Of a stretch of 64,000 nucleotides of DNA, positions 1-12,200 are shown one piece after another. The notes under the pieces were generated by a model. It was given only the letters and a program-made list of their open reading frames with translations. It was not told where the DNA came from and made no database searches. Source of the DNA: Lithospermum erythrorhizon (Eukaryota; Streptophyta; Magnoliopsida; Boraginales; Boraginaceae); NCBI GenBank assembly GCA_019722365.1, contig JADFUC010000904.1:54430-118429 (forward strand). Reading direction: 5' to 3'. The translations under genes and the position numbers were made by a program. Position 1 is the first letter of the stretch, and every line of letters begins with the position of its first letter.

Positions 1-1610
1 TCTTAACATCATATAATCCCCGAGTGTTATGCAGCGTCTCGCGATTCAAATTTACAACTCTTATGTCGTATTCTTCTCCCAAGTAGGTATCTGTTTTTAA
101 TATTCCAACATAACTACGTGTCGCCTTCATAAAATCTCAATATTGGTCATCTCCTTTATTACCCCAACAATAACACTTTAAGCGCATTCACAATGTCCAA
201 ACAATCAATTGACAATAATTAATCCATTAAATACAACCTCCAATTCAAACGCTAAATACTATAGAACTTTCCCAAACTTTCAGCCAATCTACATCCGCTA
301 TCCAGGTAATAATTCTATACAGAAACAACTATATTAAGTCTCACAACCTCATGTACAATTTAAAAGTTAATTTAGAAAAGTCAATAAAAATCGACCTCAG
401 CTTTACCACTTTCCCAGCAAATAACCTCTACCAAAAATCACATGTCATATCTGATACTTAGATAACGTTCTATACCATAATAAATTCAAGATCTAAAGTC
501 AACAAAGTCCATAAAAGTCAACTCTTCTTCAAAACTTCGAAATATCTCGAAAAGATTTGATCTTTCTTACCTAGATATGATGAGGATGATGAGGAGAAGC
601 AAATCCCACCACTTTGATGCTGAGTTTAGCGACGATCGATGAGAAATGGAAAATTTTGAGGGAGGGGGCAAAGAGAAAGTGAAATTTCGGCGAAGGGGAA
701 GAAGGGGAATGGATGAGGATGAAGATAGTGGTAAGTAGTTGGGATATTTAGGGGAAGAATTTAAATTCCATTAGGTTTGGGTTGCAATTTCTACACCTTC
801 CATGGCTTAAATTTCCATGAAACCGATTTCCGTTGTGTTATTCCCGAGGCATATATTACTCACTGCATTAATGCTTTCGTCTCGATATATGATATATCGA
901 TATTATTCCAAATTATTTATCTTATCTGGGGCGCCACCACAAACGAAATATACCACCAACCGACCGATTTGTTGAATTCTCCACTACTCAACTTGAAATT
1001 TTAATTTACTTCAATCTCCACGAGAAAGCATATCTTGTCAGTATAATATTGGTAGAGCAGAGTTATTACATCTATATTTTATTCCAAACTTTCAAAAGCT
1101 CAAAATCGAAAAGTCAACAAAAGTCAAACATCTCGAAGCTAAATGAAATATCCCAAAAATTCAAGTTTTCTTACCTTGTTCGTAGAGGATGAAGGGAAGA
1201 TGAAAATCAGCTTTATTGTCTTGAGTCACAAGAATTGGAAGAAATGGAAGAAAGAGGGTACTCAAGAGAAAGTAGGGATTGGCCATATGGGGTTGAAGGG
1301 GATGAGTTTTTTTGTTTTTGGATAATGATGAAGATGATAAGGATGATGAGAGATATTTAAAAAAAAGTATCTTAGAGTAAAAGTTTGGTTTGAGTTAATT
1401 TAAAGCTTTCAGGTACTTAAATATCAATGGCTTCGATTCCAAATGTTAAATTTTCTCGTGACATAGCTTCTTCATATAATCTTGATGCCGATGCATCGAT
1501 TTTTATTCGAAATTGTTATACGTCTCGGGTCCCTTACAAGTAAAATATGCAACACATTTCAATCGACAAAGCGTAGCAGTTATTTTAAATAGCATGTAAG
1601 CATGTACTGT
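1..1610. repeat. LTR-family remnant, two partial copies
   Basis: Non-coding, AT-rich sequence with stop-filled frames. Shared blocks (an AAAGTCAACT run, then AAATATCTC followed by a GATGATGAGG-rich stretch, then TCAGGTACTTAAATA and the CACATTTCAATCG block) recur at 34.8-35.7 kb and partly at 50.5-52.7 kb. The segment looks like two partial tandem units (1-1010 and 1010-1610). No coding domain was found. Gypsy-type LTR origin is likely from layout only. Confidence 0.45.
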
Positions 1611-2380
1611 GAATTATCTAATTTTATAATTCTTTTGATATAAATATAAACGAATCAATTATTTCTTTGAAATTAGGTTAATTATTTGTTGGATAAAAAC
1701 GAATCAATTATTTTTGTAGACGTGCATTCTACTTTTGAAGCTTCTTGAGAGTTGTCTTGTGATGTATTGATATGGAAGATGGATTTGTATGGTATGTTTA
1801 TATCATTATTCTTGTAATTATGTATTTTTTTCTTTCATATTTTTATATTTAACACTAATATATTTATTTTATTTTTTGTGAATTTTTATTTTAGAACTTC
1901 TTGAGAGTTGTACTTGAATGTATCGATTTATTTCGATATTTTCTTGTATTTTGGACATTTGAAATTTATTAATGATACAATTATTTAGACGATTAGGCTA
2001 TTATTATTCTTGTATTTGGACATTTGAACTTATTATTAGTATTTGGACATTTGAACTTATTATTATTCATGTTTTTAGATATTTGGAGTTTTGAACTTTA
2101 TTATGTTATTATTTTGGACTTTGGAGTTTATTATTATTGTTATTGTAAATATTGTATATAGTTAACCCAAAATAAATAGGAAAATATAAATAAAAATCAT
2201 GATAAAAAATCGTAAATAAAGGGCAAAATCCGAATAAATCGATTAAAATCAGTTTGGGATAATAGGGGCAGTTTTTGCTTTTGAAATCGGTTTCGATTTT
2301 TAGAAAATCAGATCGATTATTTTCTTGCGAGTTGGTTTAAATTAAGCGATAAATTTCATTAAGCGTCGGTTAAGAACTTT
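1611..2380. other. AT-rich non-coding DNA with short internal duplications
   Basis: No gene seen. CTTCTTGAGAGTTGT occurs near 1740 and again near 1900, and TTTGGACATTTGAAC-type units repeat several times at 1940-2150. Probably decayed repeat DNA. Confidence 0.5.
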
Positions 2381-2720
2381 AGGTTTGTGGTGAAAGCTAT
2401 TTAAAGAAGGGATGTACTAGGGTTTCTCAATAAGAAAAAACCTAGCCTCCACCATCTAAAAAGCTCACGCCCCCTCCTCTTGGAATCTATGAAAATCAAG
2501 AGCAATAATTGATATTCTTGCTTTGATTTTACCAAATCATTCGTATGTTATAGAAACTGAATAAGTTCAGCCTTGCGGTGTGTATATATGGATCAATTGT
2601 AGGCATTACTGTTGTCTTTGCTAAGCAAATTGAAATTTAAAAGAAGCGTCATTGAAAAAAACTTGTTGGTGATTTTATTAAGCGCACTTTAAAAGTTCTT
2701 ACATTAATTATGTATATATT
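2380..2720 (+). repeat. LTR-like remnant
   Basis: Contains a TATTTAAAG box, a leader-like ACTAGGGTTTCTC stretch and a downstream TTGGTGATTT block resembling the end of the LTR-like copy at 22130-22880. No TG...CA borders or target duplication could be fixed. Confidence 0.3.
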
Positions 2721-3010
2721 ATAATATATAATTTAGTTACGATTTATATAATTTAAAGTGTTTTACATTTTATATGTTTATTTAGTTTTATTCAAGTTAT
2801 TCATATAATTATCCTTCACTATCATCAAGCAATAAAACAAGAATATGTCAGTATCTATTTGGTGCTGTCTATCACCTAGCAAGATAGTAGGAAGAGTTAA
2901 ATTACTTGAGTCATTATCTCACTTTTATGCTTGTAAGATTATAAATAGGCACTCATTATATTGTATTCAATACAATTATAAAAACAATCAAAATATTCTC
3001 CTCCTTGTAT

Positions 3011-3029
3011 TTTATTATCTTTATTTATT
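3011..3029 (-). terminator. Poly(A) signal candidates of the PAP gene
   Basis: Overlapping AATAAA hexamers on the minus strand about 115-135 nt downstream of the stop codon, within AT-rich sequence. Plant poly(A) signals are loose, so this is only a plausible 3' end. Confidence 0.4.
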
Positions 3030-3144
3030 TACATTATTCTTAATTATATTTATAACACATGATATATTATTACACTAGAGTTATCTACTCGACAGCATTT
3101 GATGAGCATATACGCTAGTCTTGCGGTTCTTGCCTTTCACATTC

Positions 3145-3201
3145 TTAACTTTTGATGATTCGGAAGCTATCTTCAACATTTCTTGAGTTGGCGTTGACAA
3201 A
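3145..3201 (-). CDS. PAP exon 13, terminal (57 nt)
   Basis: Encodes FVNANSRNVEDSFRIIKS and then TAA, the usual family C-terminus. Acceptor TGCATGGCAG|T, phase 0. It is cut off from exon 12 by 3.7 kb of intron containing retrotransposon and MITE sequence. Confidence 0.92.
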   Translation of the reverse strand, partial: FVNANSRNVEDSFRIIKS

Positions 3202-6200
3202 CTGCCATGCACATGTATACACAAACGTAGTTTAAACAAAAAATAATAACATCTGACTGAATTTCTTGAAACTTTAATAATGAACTAGATATATAGCTAG
3301 CAATTTAACTGAAAAATACTGCATACTACTTCATGCGTTATTACTCCGTTGAATATTAAACTGAAGGAAGTACAAAATATGTTTTATATGTTGATATATA
3401 TACTCAGATAATGACACAACTGGTCTCCAAATATATTGGTGCATATTAATCAATACACTCACATATAATGTTAAACACACAGTACTTGATGTCATATAAG
3501 TTTTTATATGCTCCTCGTTAGTAGGTAACCGTTAATTATAAGCAATCGTTGTGCAATATTTACATAACTCGAAGAAATAATTGTCCAAACATAAATTTCA
3601 GAGACTAAGGACCTGTTTGTTAAAATTATTAAAAATTTAAAATTAATTAATTCAACAGTTTTTTCATTAATTTGTTTGATAACTAAATATTTTAAGAGCT
3701 GAATAAATTAAGATCTTATCAAGATCCTTAATGCATTTTTAAGTTAATTAAAATTCTTAACTTAATTTTTTTCTTTTAATCAAATTAGAAGTGATAAAGT
3801 CCAAATTTATATAATTCTCCCTCCATAATTTTGTTCACATCTCACTTATTTCTCTATTATTATTATTATTATTATCATAATATTAATAATAATAATAATT
3901 AAAATAATAATAATTATTCAAAATTAAAATTAATACTATTATAATTATTTATTATTATAATTAATTTACTATTCTTTATTATTAATGTTTATATTTTTTT
4001 TAATATAAATTTGTATTTTAGTAATCATATATTCTTCGTTCCAATTTGCCAATAAATAGCAAAATCTTATTAGGGTTGAGTATGTACTAATATATAAAGT
4101 TGACCACTTTTTTTTCCTTGATGGTGAAAAACCAATCTATTCTTCTTTTTGTTAGCGAGTTGTGGCACTGCGTGGTAGTTGTCCATGACATTTGGTATAA
4201 CGGTTGAAGTGCAGCAGCATCTGGAACAAACTTAGATTATTTAGCACATTGTCCAACAACATATCCTATACATGTATGGTCATTTGGAGACTAACCAAAA
4301 GAGAGAATTTCATCTAGGTTAGAAGTCCCAAAATTGAGCATACGAACATATTTTCTCATGAATTCCAATTCAATTAATAAATTCTCAACATTCACCTTTA
4401 ATTCAGAGTTGACAGTTAACATCTTATTATTTTCATCAATAAGAGTTCTATTTTCCCTCTTTTATACCTTTGGATCACCTTTCAACTTGGTACAATAGTC
4501 GAACAATTGTTTGTACTGTTCAATTAATCCTTTAATAGTCATCTTGCATCGTCCACGCAAGCAGTCGTAGGATTCAGCTGACTTTTTCGTTGTCAAAGAT
4601 GCAACAAAATTCCTAACACCGCTCTTATGTTTTTTGCTCTTTTCACAGCTTAAGGTAGCTTTATACTTCTTTTGTGAAAAAGTTGGACATTGAATCTGAA
4701 TATGACCATAACCCTCACATTATTGACATTGAACCTTTGTAGCTTGATGATCCAGTCCTTTTTCAACATTTATGTCTTGTAGGTACCTACGGTTGGACAA
4801 ACTGTCACTGACATCTGGTTTGACAGTGTTGCCAGATCTTTTCTCTTTGAAACCTTGATCATCAAAAAACATTGTAAATGTGATAAGAGAACCAATTAGT
4901 TCATCAACCTTCATGATAGAGATGTGATTCACCTCTTCTATGGCAACCACTTTGGAATTGAATCTCTTGGGAAAAGATATGAGTATCTTTTTAACAATCT
5001 TTCTTGGACATTGTTTCTCGAGGTTATAGAATTAGATTTGGATATCTCCGCTATGCGATAATAAGAAAGCTTCGATGATGATGGTCTCCTCTTCCTTCAT
5101 TCTTAGATTCTCCAATTTGGCGATGAGAAGTTGACGAAGATACACACGAGCCTTGTGAGTTCCTTTAAATACACATACAAGAGTTTCCCAACCTTCTTTG
5201 GCAGTACGAGGTTGAATCGATATATAATATTTATGTTCCACGCGCTACATGTGTTTCGTTCAAAATTCTTGAATTTTCCATTGAGGCTTCACGTTCCTTC
5301 TGATCCATTCAAATTCCGGGTTTTCAATCATGAATTGCCGTCATCTAACAAAAGTTGAGGAGGAGTCGACCCTAATAAACAATCTGCATTTTTATACCAC
5401 TGGATCTCATAAGCATTCTGCCTTTCGATAAGCATAATTTGACCCATCAAGTTGTGGTGGACGACTTGTTGTACTTCCTTCATCTCACACACAAATTACA
5501 GGGATTTCACTTTTGTATGTCAGTGCGACTCACAATACTGCTTTGTTGGGTTTTTGTAATCTCACGTGAAATAAATATGTTGGAACACGTTGTTAAACCA
5601 TTTGTTATAACACTCGGACTGACACGATAAAACTAACAGAAAGTAAATAGTACAGGAAATAAAAACACGCGCCCTTAGATGAAGTAGCAGGTTGTTAGTC
5701 ACAACTGCTGCTGAATTTGGGGGTAATGCGCAAGTGAAGATTTCACCCATAATGATGAGATATTCTGAAATAAGGTTTTATACCAGACCTATTCTACTTC
5801 AATATAACAAAAGCAGTCGAAACCACAATTACTTATCCTAAATCAATATTTCACCGCGGTGTTGTTTAGTGTTTACAATAAAATTTCTCTCAATGCCATA
5901 CTAACAAAGTGTTACAAACGGTCAGTACATCAGTTAAAAGCTTTAGAGAATGGCTTCTAACACATTCAGCCTACATAAAGAAATATAGTCTCTCAAATGT
6001 TTTTGTCTCACTCAAAACGTAGAGAAAATATAATATATGAAGTGATGTCTTCTCAGGTCTGCAGTGAGGCCTATATATAGTAGTAGGCACATCAATCACA
6101 TATGTAAAAATCTTCCATAAATAATTTTTTCCATATCACACCATGTAATAATTATTTGGATACTTTCCTTTTTTCATAATCAATTAAATCTTAATATTCA

Positions 6201-9200
6201 TGCTTGAGGAATATTCGAGCATCCGCGTATATTATAAGTTGAATACTCTCTGATAAATATTAAAATCGTGAAATTTCAATATGTACACAAGTTACGACGA
6301 GTAGCGAGCTGTTGTACCAAATGTCTTCTTTCTTGGTCGAAACAACTTGAGGCTATACAGTTTACATATTATCCAATAAAATTGTACATGACAAAATAGT
6401 GACAACAACTCAATTTAACTATTTTTCGTTGGTGATGATGAACAGAAACAACTTAATAAATTCCGATTATTCGGATACGGTTATAATTGATTTGGACATT
6501 CAGTATTCAATCACTTGTAATTAGACTTCAGATTTCGAATTTTAATTTTCAGATTTAACAAATAGACCCTAAATCTAAACTTTTGTCAAAATTTGAATAT
6601 TGTTTGTGCAATTATATATATGGATTATATTAGTGTAAGATGCAGTAATTAATATACTCCCTCCATCCCACAAAGATTGTCCACTTTTTTTATAGTTGTA
6701 ACTTTAAAACTTTAACCATAAATATATTTTTGTGTTGTATAATATTTTATAAAAAATATATCAATGGAAAGAGTTTGAAATGTACTTTCATTGATATAGT
6801 TTTCATCAAGTATTAAACAATACAAACAAAAATATCTACGGTCAAAATTCAAGAGGTATAATAAAAAATCAAAAGTGGACAATGTTTGTGAAATCGAGGA
6901 TAAATAGTAAGAAATCGAGGATAAATAACTTGTGGTATATATAATCTGACCTCAAGCTTAAGTTCTTTCTTTGAAGCATGTACTCTTGCATAGCCATATT
7001 CAGAAATACGTCTCAGGCTCCAACCTTCCACCTATTAATCAATCAACAAATCAAAAATGCAAAAACAAACACTTGCATATAATGATAACGGTGTTCTTAT
7101 ATCATTTACTAGGTTACTAAGTATTAAAAGAATATATTTTTCTTTCCTTATTATTTCTCTGAAATCATGATTTTCTTAATCCATAATATACTTTCAGGAT
7201 ACTTGCATTGTTAGATATATCATACGTGGAAATCAAAGGGTATCACGGAAAATATATCAAAGGATATGTATTCTTACAATGGAAGGGAAATCATCCAAGG
7301 AAAATCCAGCCATCCCAATGACAGCATGAATGGGAGCACTATAATTGAAATTGTCGAATGTATCAATTCCATTGTCATCTTTTTTTGGCATAGCTTTGCA
7401 TTCCTTCTTGTAGACAGCACATGTTCTCTCATAGTTGTGTACATGTCCAAACAGAACTATATCAACCTATTTATAATATGCAAAACATGCATTATATTAG
7501 TATGTCGTTTATTAATAAGCATAGATCAGTGGAAGTCTTACTTTGTTCTCCATTAGTAATGGTTCCACTGCTTGTACAAATTTGTCATCAACACTAGGTG
7601 AAAATATGTTTCCTTTGTTAGAAGAATACATGGGTCTGTGCCTGTAAATACATAGTTACCGGGTCTATTAAATTATTAGGTTGACAATTAAGAGAAGTAA
7701 TAAGGACAATTAAAGTGACCAAAAGGAGACAAATAATAAGGACATTTAAGAAGCACGATGAGTTTACTACAGTCATCTCAACTGAATTATGACGTCTGAC
7801 ACTCTGACTATCATTCGAAAAAATTAAATAGAAATAAGTTATTTGATCGACTTCTCATATATATGTATTTATAATCTTTACTCTCTTTTTTTATAATTAA
7901 TATTATTCTTAATCTTCTTCGATGAGATTGAATACTAAAAGCTTGATGATTGATTAAGAAATGCGGTAGCTCAATGAGCGGTAAAAATTTATTAAAATAT
8001 AATTACAATGACTTAATCAAATTAATTAAAATCAAGCCACTAAAAAATGACACGTGGCTAGAGTTCTCGATCGAGCCCTAAATTTAATGTGAAACCCTTA
8101 TACGAGCAAGGGTTTTACCGGAAAATAATACCAATTAATAGTTAAATTTAAATTTAGGGTTGGTAAAATTCTAATTTATCATTAAAAAAATAAAATTTGG
8201 GCCTCAAATTGAGGAGTTCTAGTTCGGGATTAAATAATGAAGACTCGAGAAGTTATGGGGATAAAAATAAAGGCTCTAAAAGTCGATATGAAAATGTGTT
8301 TGGCGCAGAAAAATATACGGAACCTCAAAATAGGCATCCCTTTTCTTTTTCTGGAGGCAAAGTAATTCTCAAATTTCCGACGGTTCAGAATCTTGCATTT
8401 CGAGAATTAACAGTTAAGATAAGTGATCCACGGAATTAAACCAATGTCGTAAGTATTCAAAACCCAAAGCCTATAAATAGCCCCTCTTTATTTAAGAAAA
8501 TATCATCAACGTTCTAAATTCGGAAAATACGCGCTGCGAGAAAATGGAGGACACCTGCGAAATTACAAGTTAAATTTTTTTTAAGCCAAAAACACTACTT
8601 TGGGCGGTATGAAACATTTCAGATAGCTAAAATAGGCGCTTTGAAATTAAGATTACTACACAATGATAGTGTGAGTTTGAAACAAATCGATAAGATTACG
8701 TCTGATTTCTGAAGTGCTTTGCATATTCGGGGAATAAGCTAAGCGTTATTACGTAAAATCTTGCATGAACACTTGCCAAAATCTCGGGTTAATTCGTCAA
8801 TTTTCGAGATATATGAAATACTGAATATTAGATCCCACATAAGCGGAGTCCATGCGAAACAAGCTGCTAAGGTCCACAATACGTCGATTAATTATGCCGT
8901 GTGAGGTTGGGATCTGGCCTTGTCTTGTCATCCTTTAAGGACAAAGTCATGGGAACAGCCTGCACGAGTTCTGAGCAAAAATACATGGGTTAAATGAGAC
9001 TGAAAACATGATGAGGCGAGAAAGGATAGTATTAAGAACTTGACCCACAGGGGTTAGGATACCTCGAAAGGCCTGGCTGCGTGTTCTAATCAAAGGGTGA
9101 CTAATCGCATAGTGGAGGTTAGCGAAAAAACCCCTTGAGACCAAATATATGAGGCAGCTTCAGTATTTCTCACGTTAGAGCGATACCGACTCCCAGCAAT

Positions 9201-12200
9201 CGGTTTTCTTGAGATTGAGGGAATGTAAGGCACATTGACTCAATCTGTCTTTGTGGACTCGGAGGGACGGGCCTCAGGGACCATGGAAAGGCAGGTCGGG
9301 AAAGGAAGGAAGGCCTTACGCGCCATTGTTTTTTGACATAGAGGGCAAAGACAGACTAGGGTGCTGGGCGAGGGGCGTAGGCATGTCGTCGGCAGGAGGC
9401 GGTGAAGGGAAGGATTCATGGAAACCGCCGTGCAAATCGTGGAAGAGCGGAAATGGGAAAGTGGTGCGTGAATTCAAGCCTTTGCAATAAGTATTCACAT
9501 AGGAGTAGAGGCTTCTGAAGTTGGCTATATTCATGAGCAAACCCTCTGGAAATACTCGGTGATGGCGGTACTTGGTGATGGAGGAGAGAGTTCCTCCAGC
9601 ATTAAGATGATCAGTGTATAAATACATTCCACGAGCAGTGGAATAGTGCCCACGCTTCACTAAAGACCCACAGTATGAAGATCAGCCAGCCTTTTGGGGT
9701 GAGGCTTGAGAACTAGAGGAAGGTATGTCGAACGAGGTACGCTACAGGCCAGCCAACGCGAAGGCCGTCCATGGGAAATGATGAAGGCAAAATTCGTATC
9801 TACATTTCCATGCATATCGGTAAGGAAGGGCGAAGAGATGGGGCGCCTAATATATGAGTCTCTCACTGCATTCCTAGAACTAGAGGAACTAGGGGTCTGA
9901 AAGCTATATAGGTAAACCTGCGGGACTATTACACACATGGGACAAATCAGAAGTAGTATTTTAGGCGAGTTGAGTAGTGAGACGACCCGTATATACATCG
10001 TCCTTGGCGAGCATTATGGAATGAATGTCGATGCAAAGACAAATGTCTAAATATGTAATTCAACAATAAAACATCTTCGTAAGCGAGTTGATGGGTATTG
10101 TTAGACTTGGCTCGACAAAAACTATCGAGAACAAGAAAGGGGTAAGATGCGTATGCGGTGGCCAGTTTGAAATACTTCTAAAATAAGCTTCAGTATCCTC
10201 ACGAGCACGACGATAAAGCGCGGCTATACTCTTTTTTTGATACGAGTTTAAGCATCAACCTGTTTCACGGCATGGATAAGCGCTGACACCTCACAGGCAC
10301 GGATAAGCGCTTTGGCGCCTCACGAACACGGTGGCTGCCATTTCATCTGAGCTTAAACTATCGGCCGAGCAAGAGTATAGAATTGTTCCTACCGGATGAG
10401 GAAGTTGATCAAATCAACCTCCCCAAGCATGAGGATAAGCGCGGCTACTCCTTGATATGAGGATAAAGTGTCGAACCCCACGAACTATATTTGGCTTGAT
10501 CCCGATGAATGACCGCAGGATACGTAGGCAGCTTGTCACGTATCAACCGCGGCCGTAACCACAAAACAACATCCATGTTGTCCCACTTGGATTTGAGCTA
10601 AAAATGGCAGCGCTGACGGTACAAGATAAACAAGCATGCGGATATGCCGAGAGTCCAGCGTTGACGTAGCGCGAAGTCTGAATCAACAAGTAACCACCGT
10701 CTTATCTTGTCGAGGCTTTTTGAGGTGAAGGCTGCAATCCGCGAAAGGGTTATCTTTATTCAGCTTTTGGAATTACTGACTTGAACCCGAGTTCGAGAAC
10801 ACGTTGCTAAAACTCTTGAACTTGGGAATATGTGATAATGAAGATGGGACAAAACTAGAGCGTCGTTTGAAGCCCTCACCGGTGCAATGGACTAAGTAGA
10901 TGAATGAAGTGTCTACCGCCTTTAGAGTAATGGATGAGGTGAATGAGCGGAATGCGGCCTTTCTGGTCTAGCAAAATAAGACTAAGGCATAAAGCACAAG
11001 CTCCGCTTTCTATTCAGCATTACCTCTATCTTTCGGAGGGCGAGGTCGATGATTTCGGTGTTTGACATAGGTGATGCGTATTCCAGTGGAAATTTTGTGA
11101 AGCAAAAATCATGCAATTCGAGAGAAATAGCTATGCTATGTATTTCAAAGGAATATTTAAGCGTCTAGTTAAGCATTTACAATAATGTCAAAGGTTCGTG
11201 GCATAAAAGATATAAAGAGTCAAGGTACTACCTTTGTACAAAAAGCAACGAAAATCCAAAAGTGGCAAGCTTTGTATACCACACTAAACTCAAAATACTT
11301 GCAAAATATAAAAACATTAATAATGATATATAGACCTCATGAATTCGATTACCTAAAAAGCCCTTGGCATCTTGATGGATAAAAGATTCTAGGTTGCGAG
11401 CGAAATAAAAGCGAACTAGCTTATTAAAAACATTCGAAAATTCCACACATGAAGGTGGAATGATTTAATTTTCAAGCGAAAAAATACATCCGGAAATATT
11501 TGATAGGCGATAATTGGCGAAAGTACAAAAAATGGGATTAAAATTAAGATGATTAGTCCAATTCATAGGATTAATGATAATCATCAAGAAATGAAACATA
11601 TAATAAATTAAATATCGAATGTAGCTAATGAATCCACATAGATTTGGATCGATATAGATAAAATTAAATCTTAGACCTCACAAAATAATTTAATTCTCTA
11701 ATAAATTGAGAGTTAAATGAGTTTTAACATTTAATACATCGTAACATCGAACCGGATATTTAATTCTCACAATAAATTGAGAATTAAATGGGATCTTGAC
11801 ATGTAATAAATTCATGTCGATACCAAACACGAAAATAAATCGGCTGACTCCATTGGTATCGAGGAAGATTGAGCGGAGTGCTAACATGTAATACATCATG
11901 TAACATCAGTAGGCAAATTTAATTCTCACAATGAATTGAGAATTAAATGGGATCTAAACAAGTTGACATTAAATCCCACATAAAATTAAGCACCGTAAAA
12001 TTAAATTCAGGAAGCGGAGACTTGAATTCTGCAATTACGTATACTTATGACAAATCGAAAAATTAGTGGCCTGTAAGTCAAGAGAAGAAGAATTAACCGA
12101 GGATCGTGATCATTGATCAAAGGCATCGCAATGAATCTAAAACATGTAATAATTAACAAAAGTCGCCAACGAATAGCATGGATGGTGACCTAAGGCTGTG

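Noticed and set aside
777..1004. 75-codon plus-strand frame
   Set aside because: Lies in repeat-family DNA shared with 35.5 kb, where the frame is not conserved; no domain.
8197..8439. 80-codon plus-strand frame
   Set aside because: Falls inside the 5' LTR-like repeat and is broken in the partner repeat.
9316..9998. Overlapping minus-strand frames of 112-114 codons
   Set aside because: Proline/serine-rich frames in less AT-rich retrotransposon interior; no gag or pol motif and no second support.
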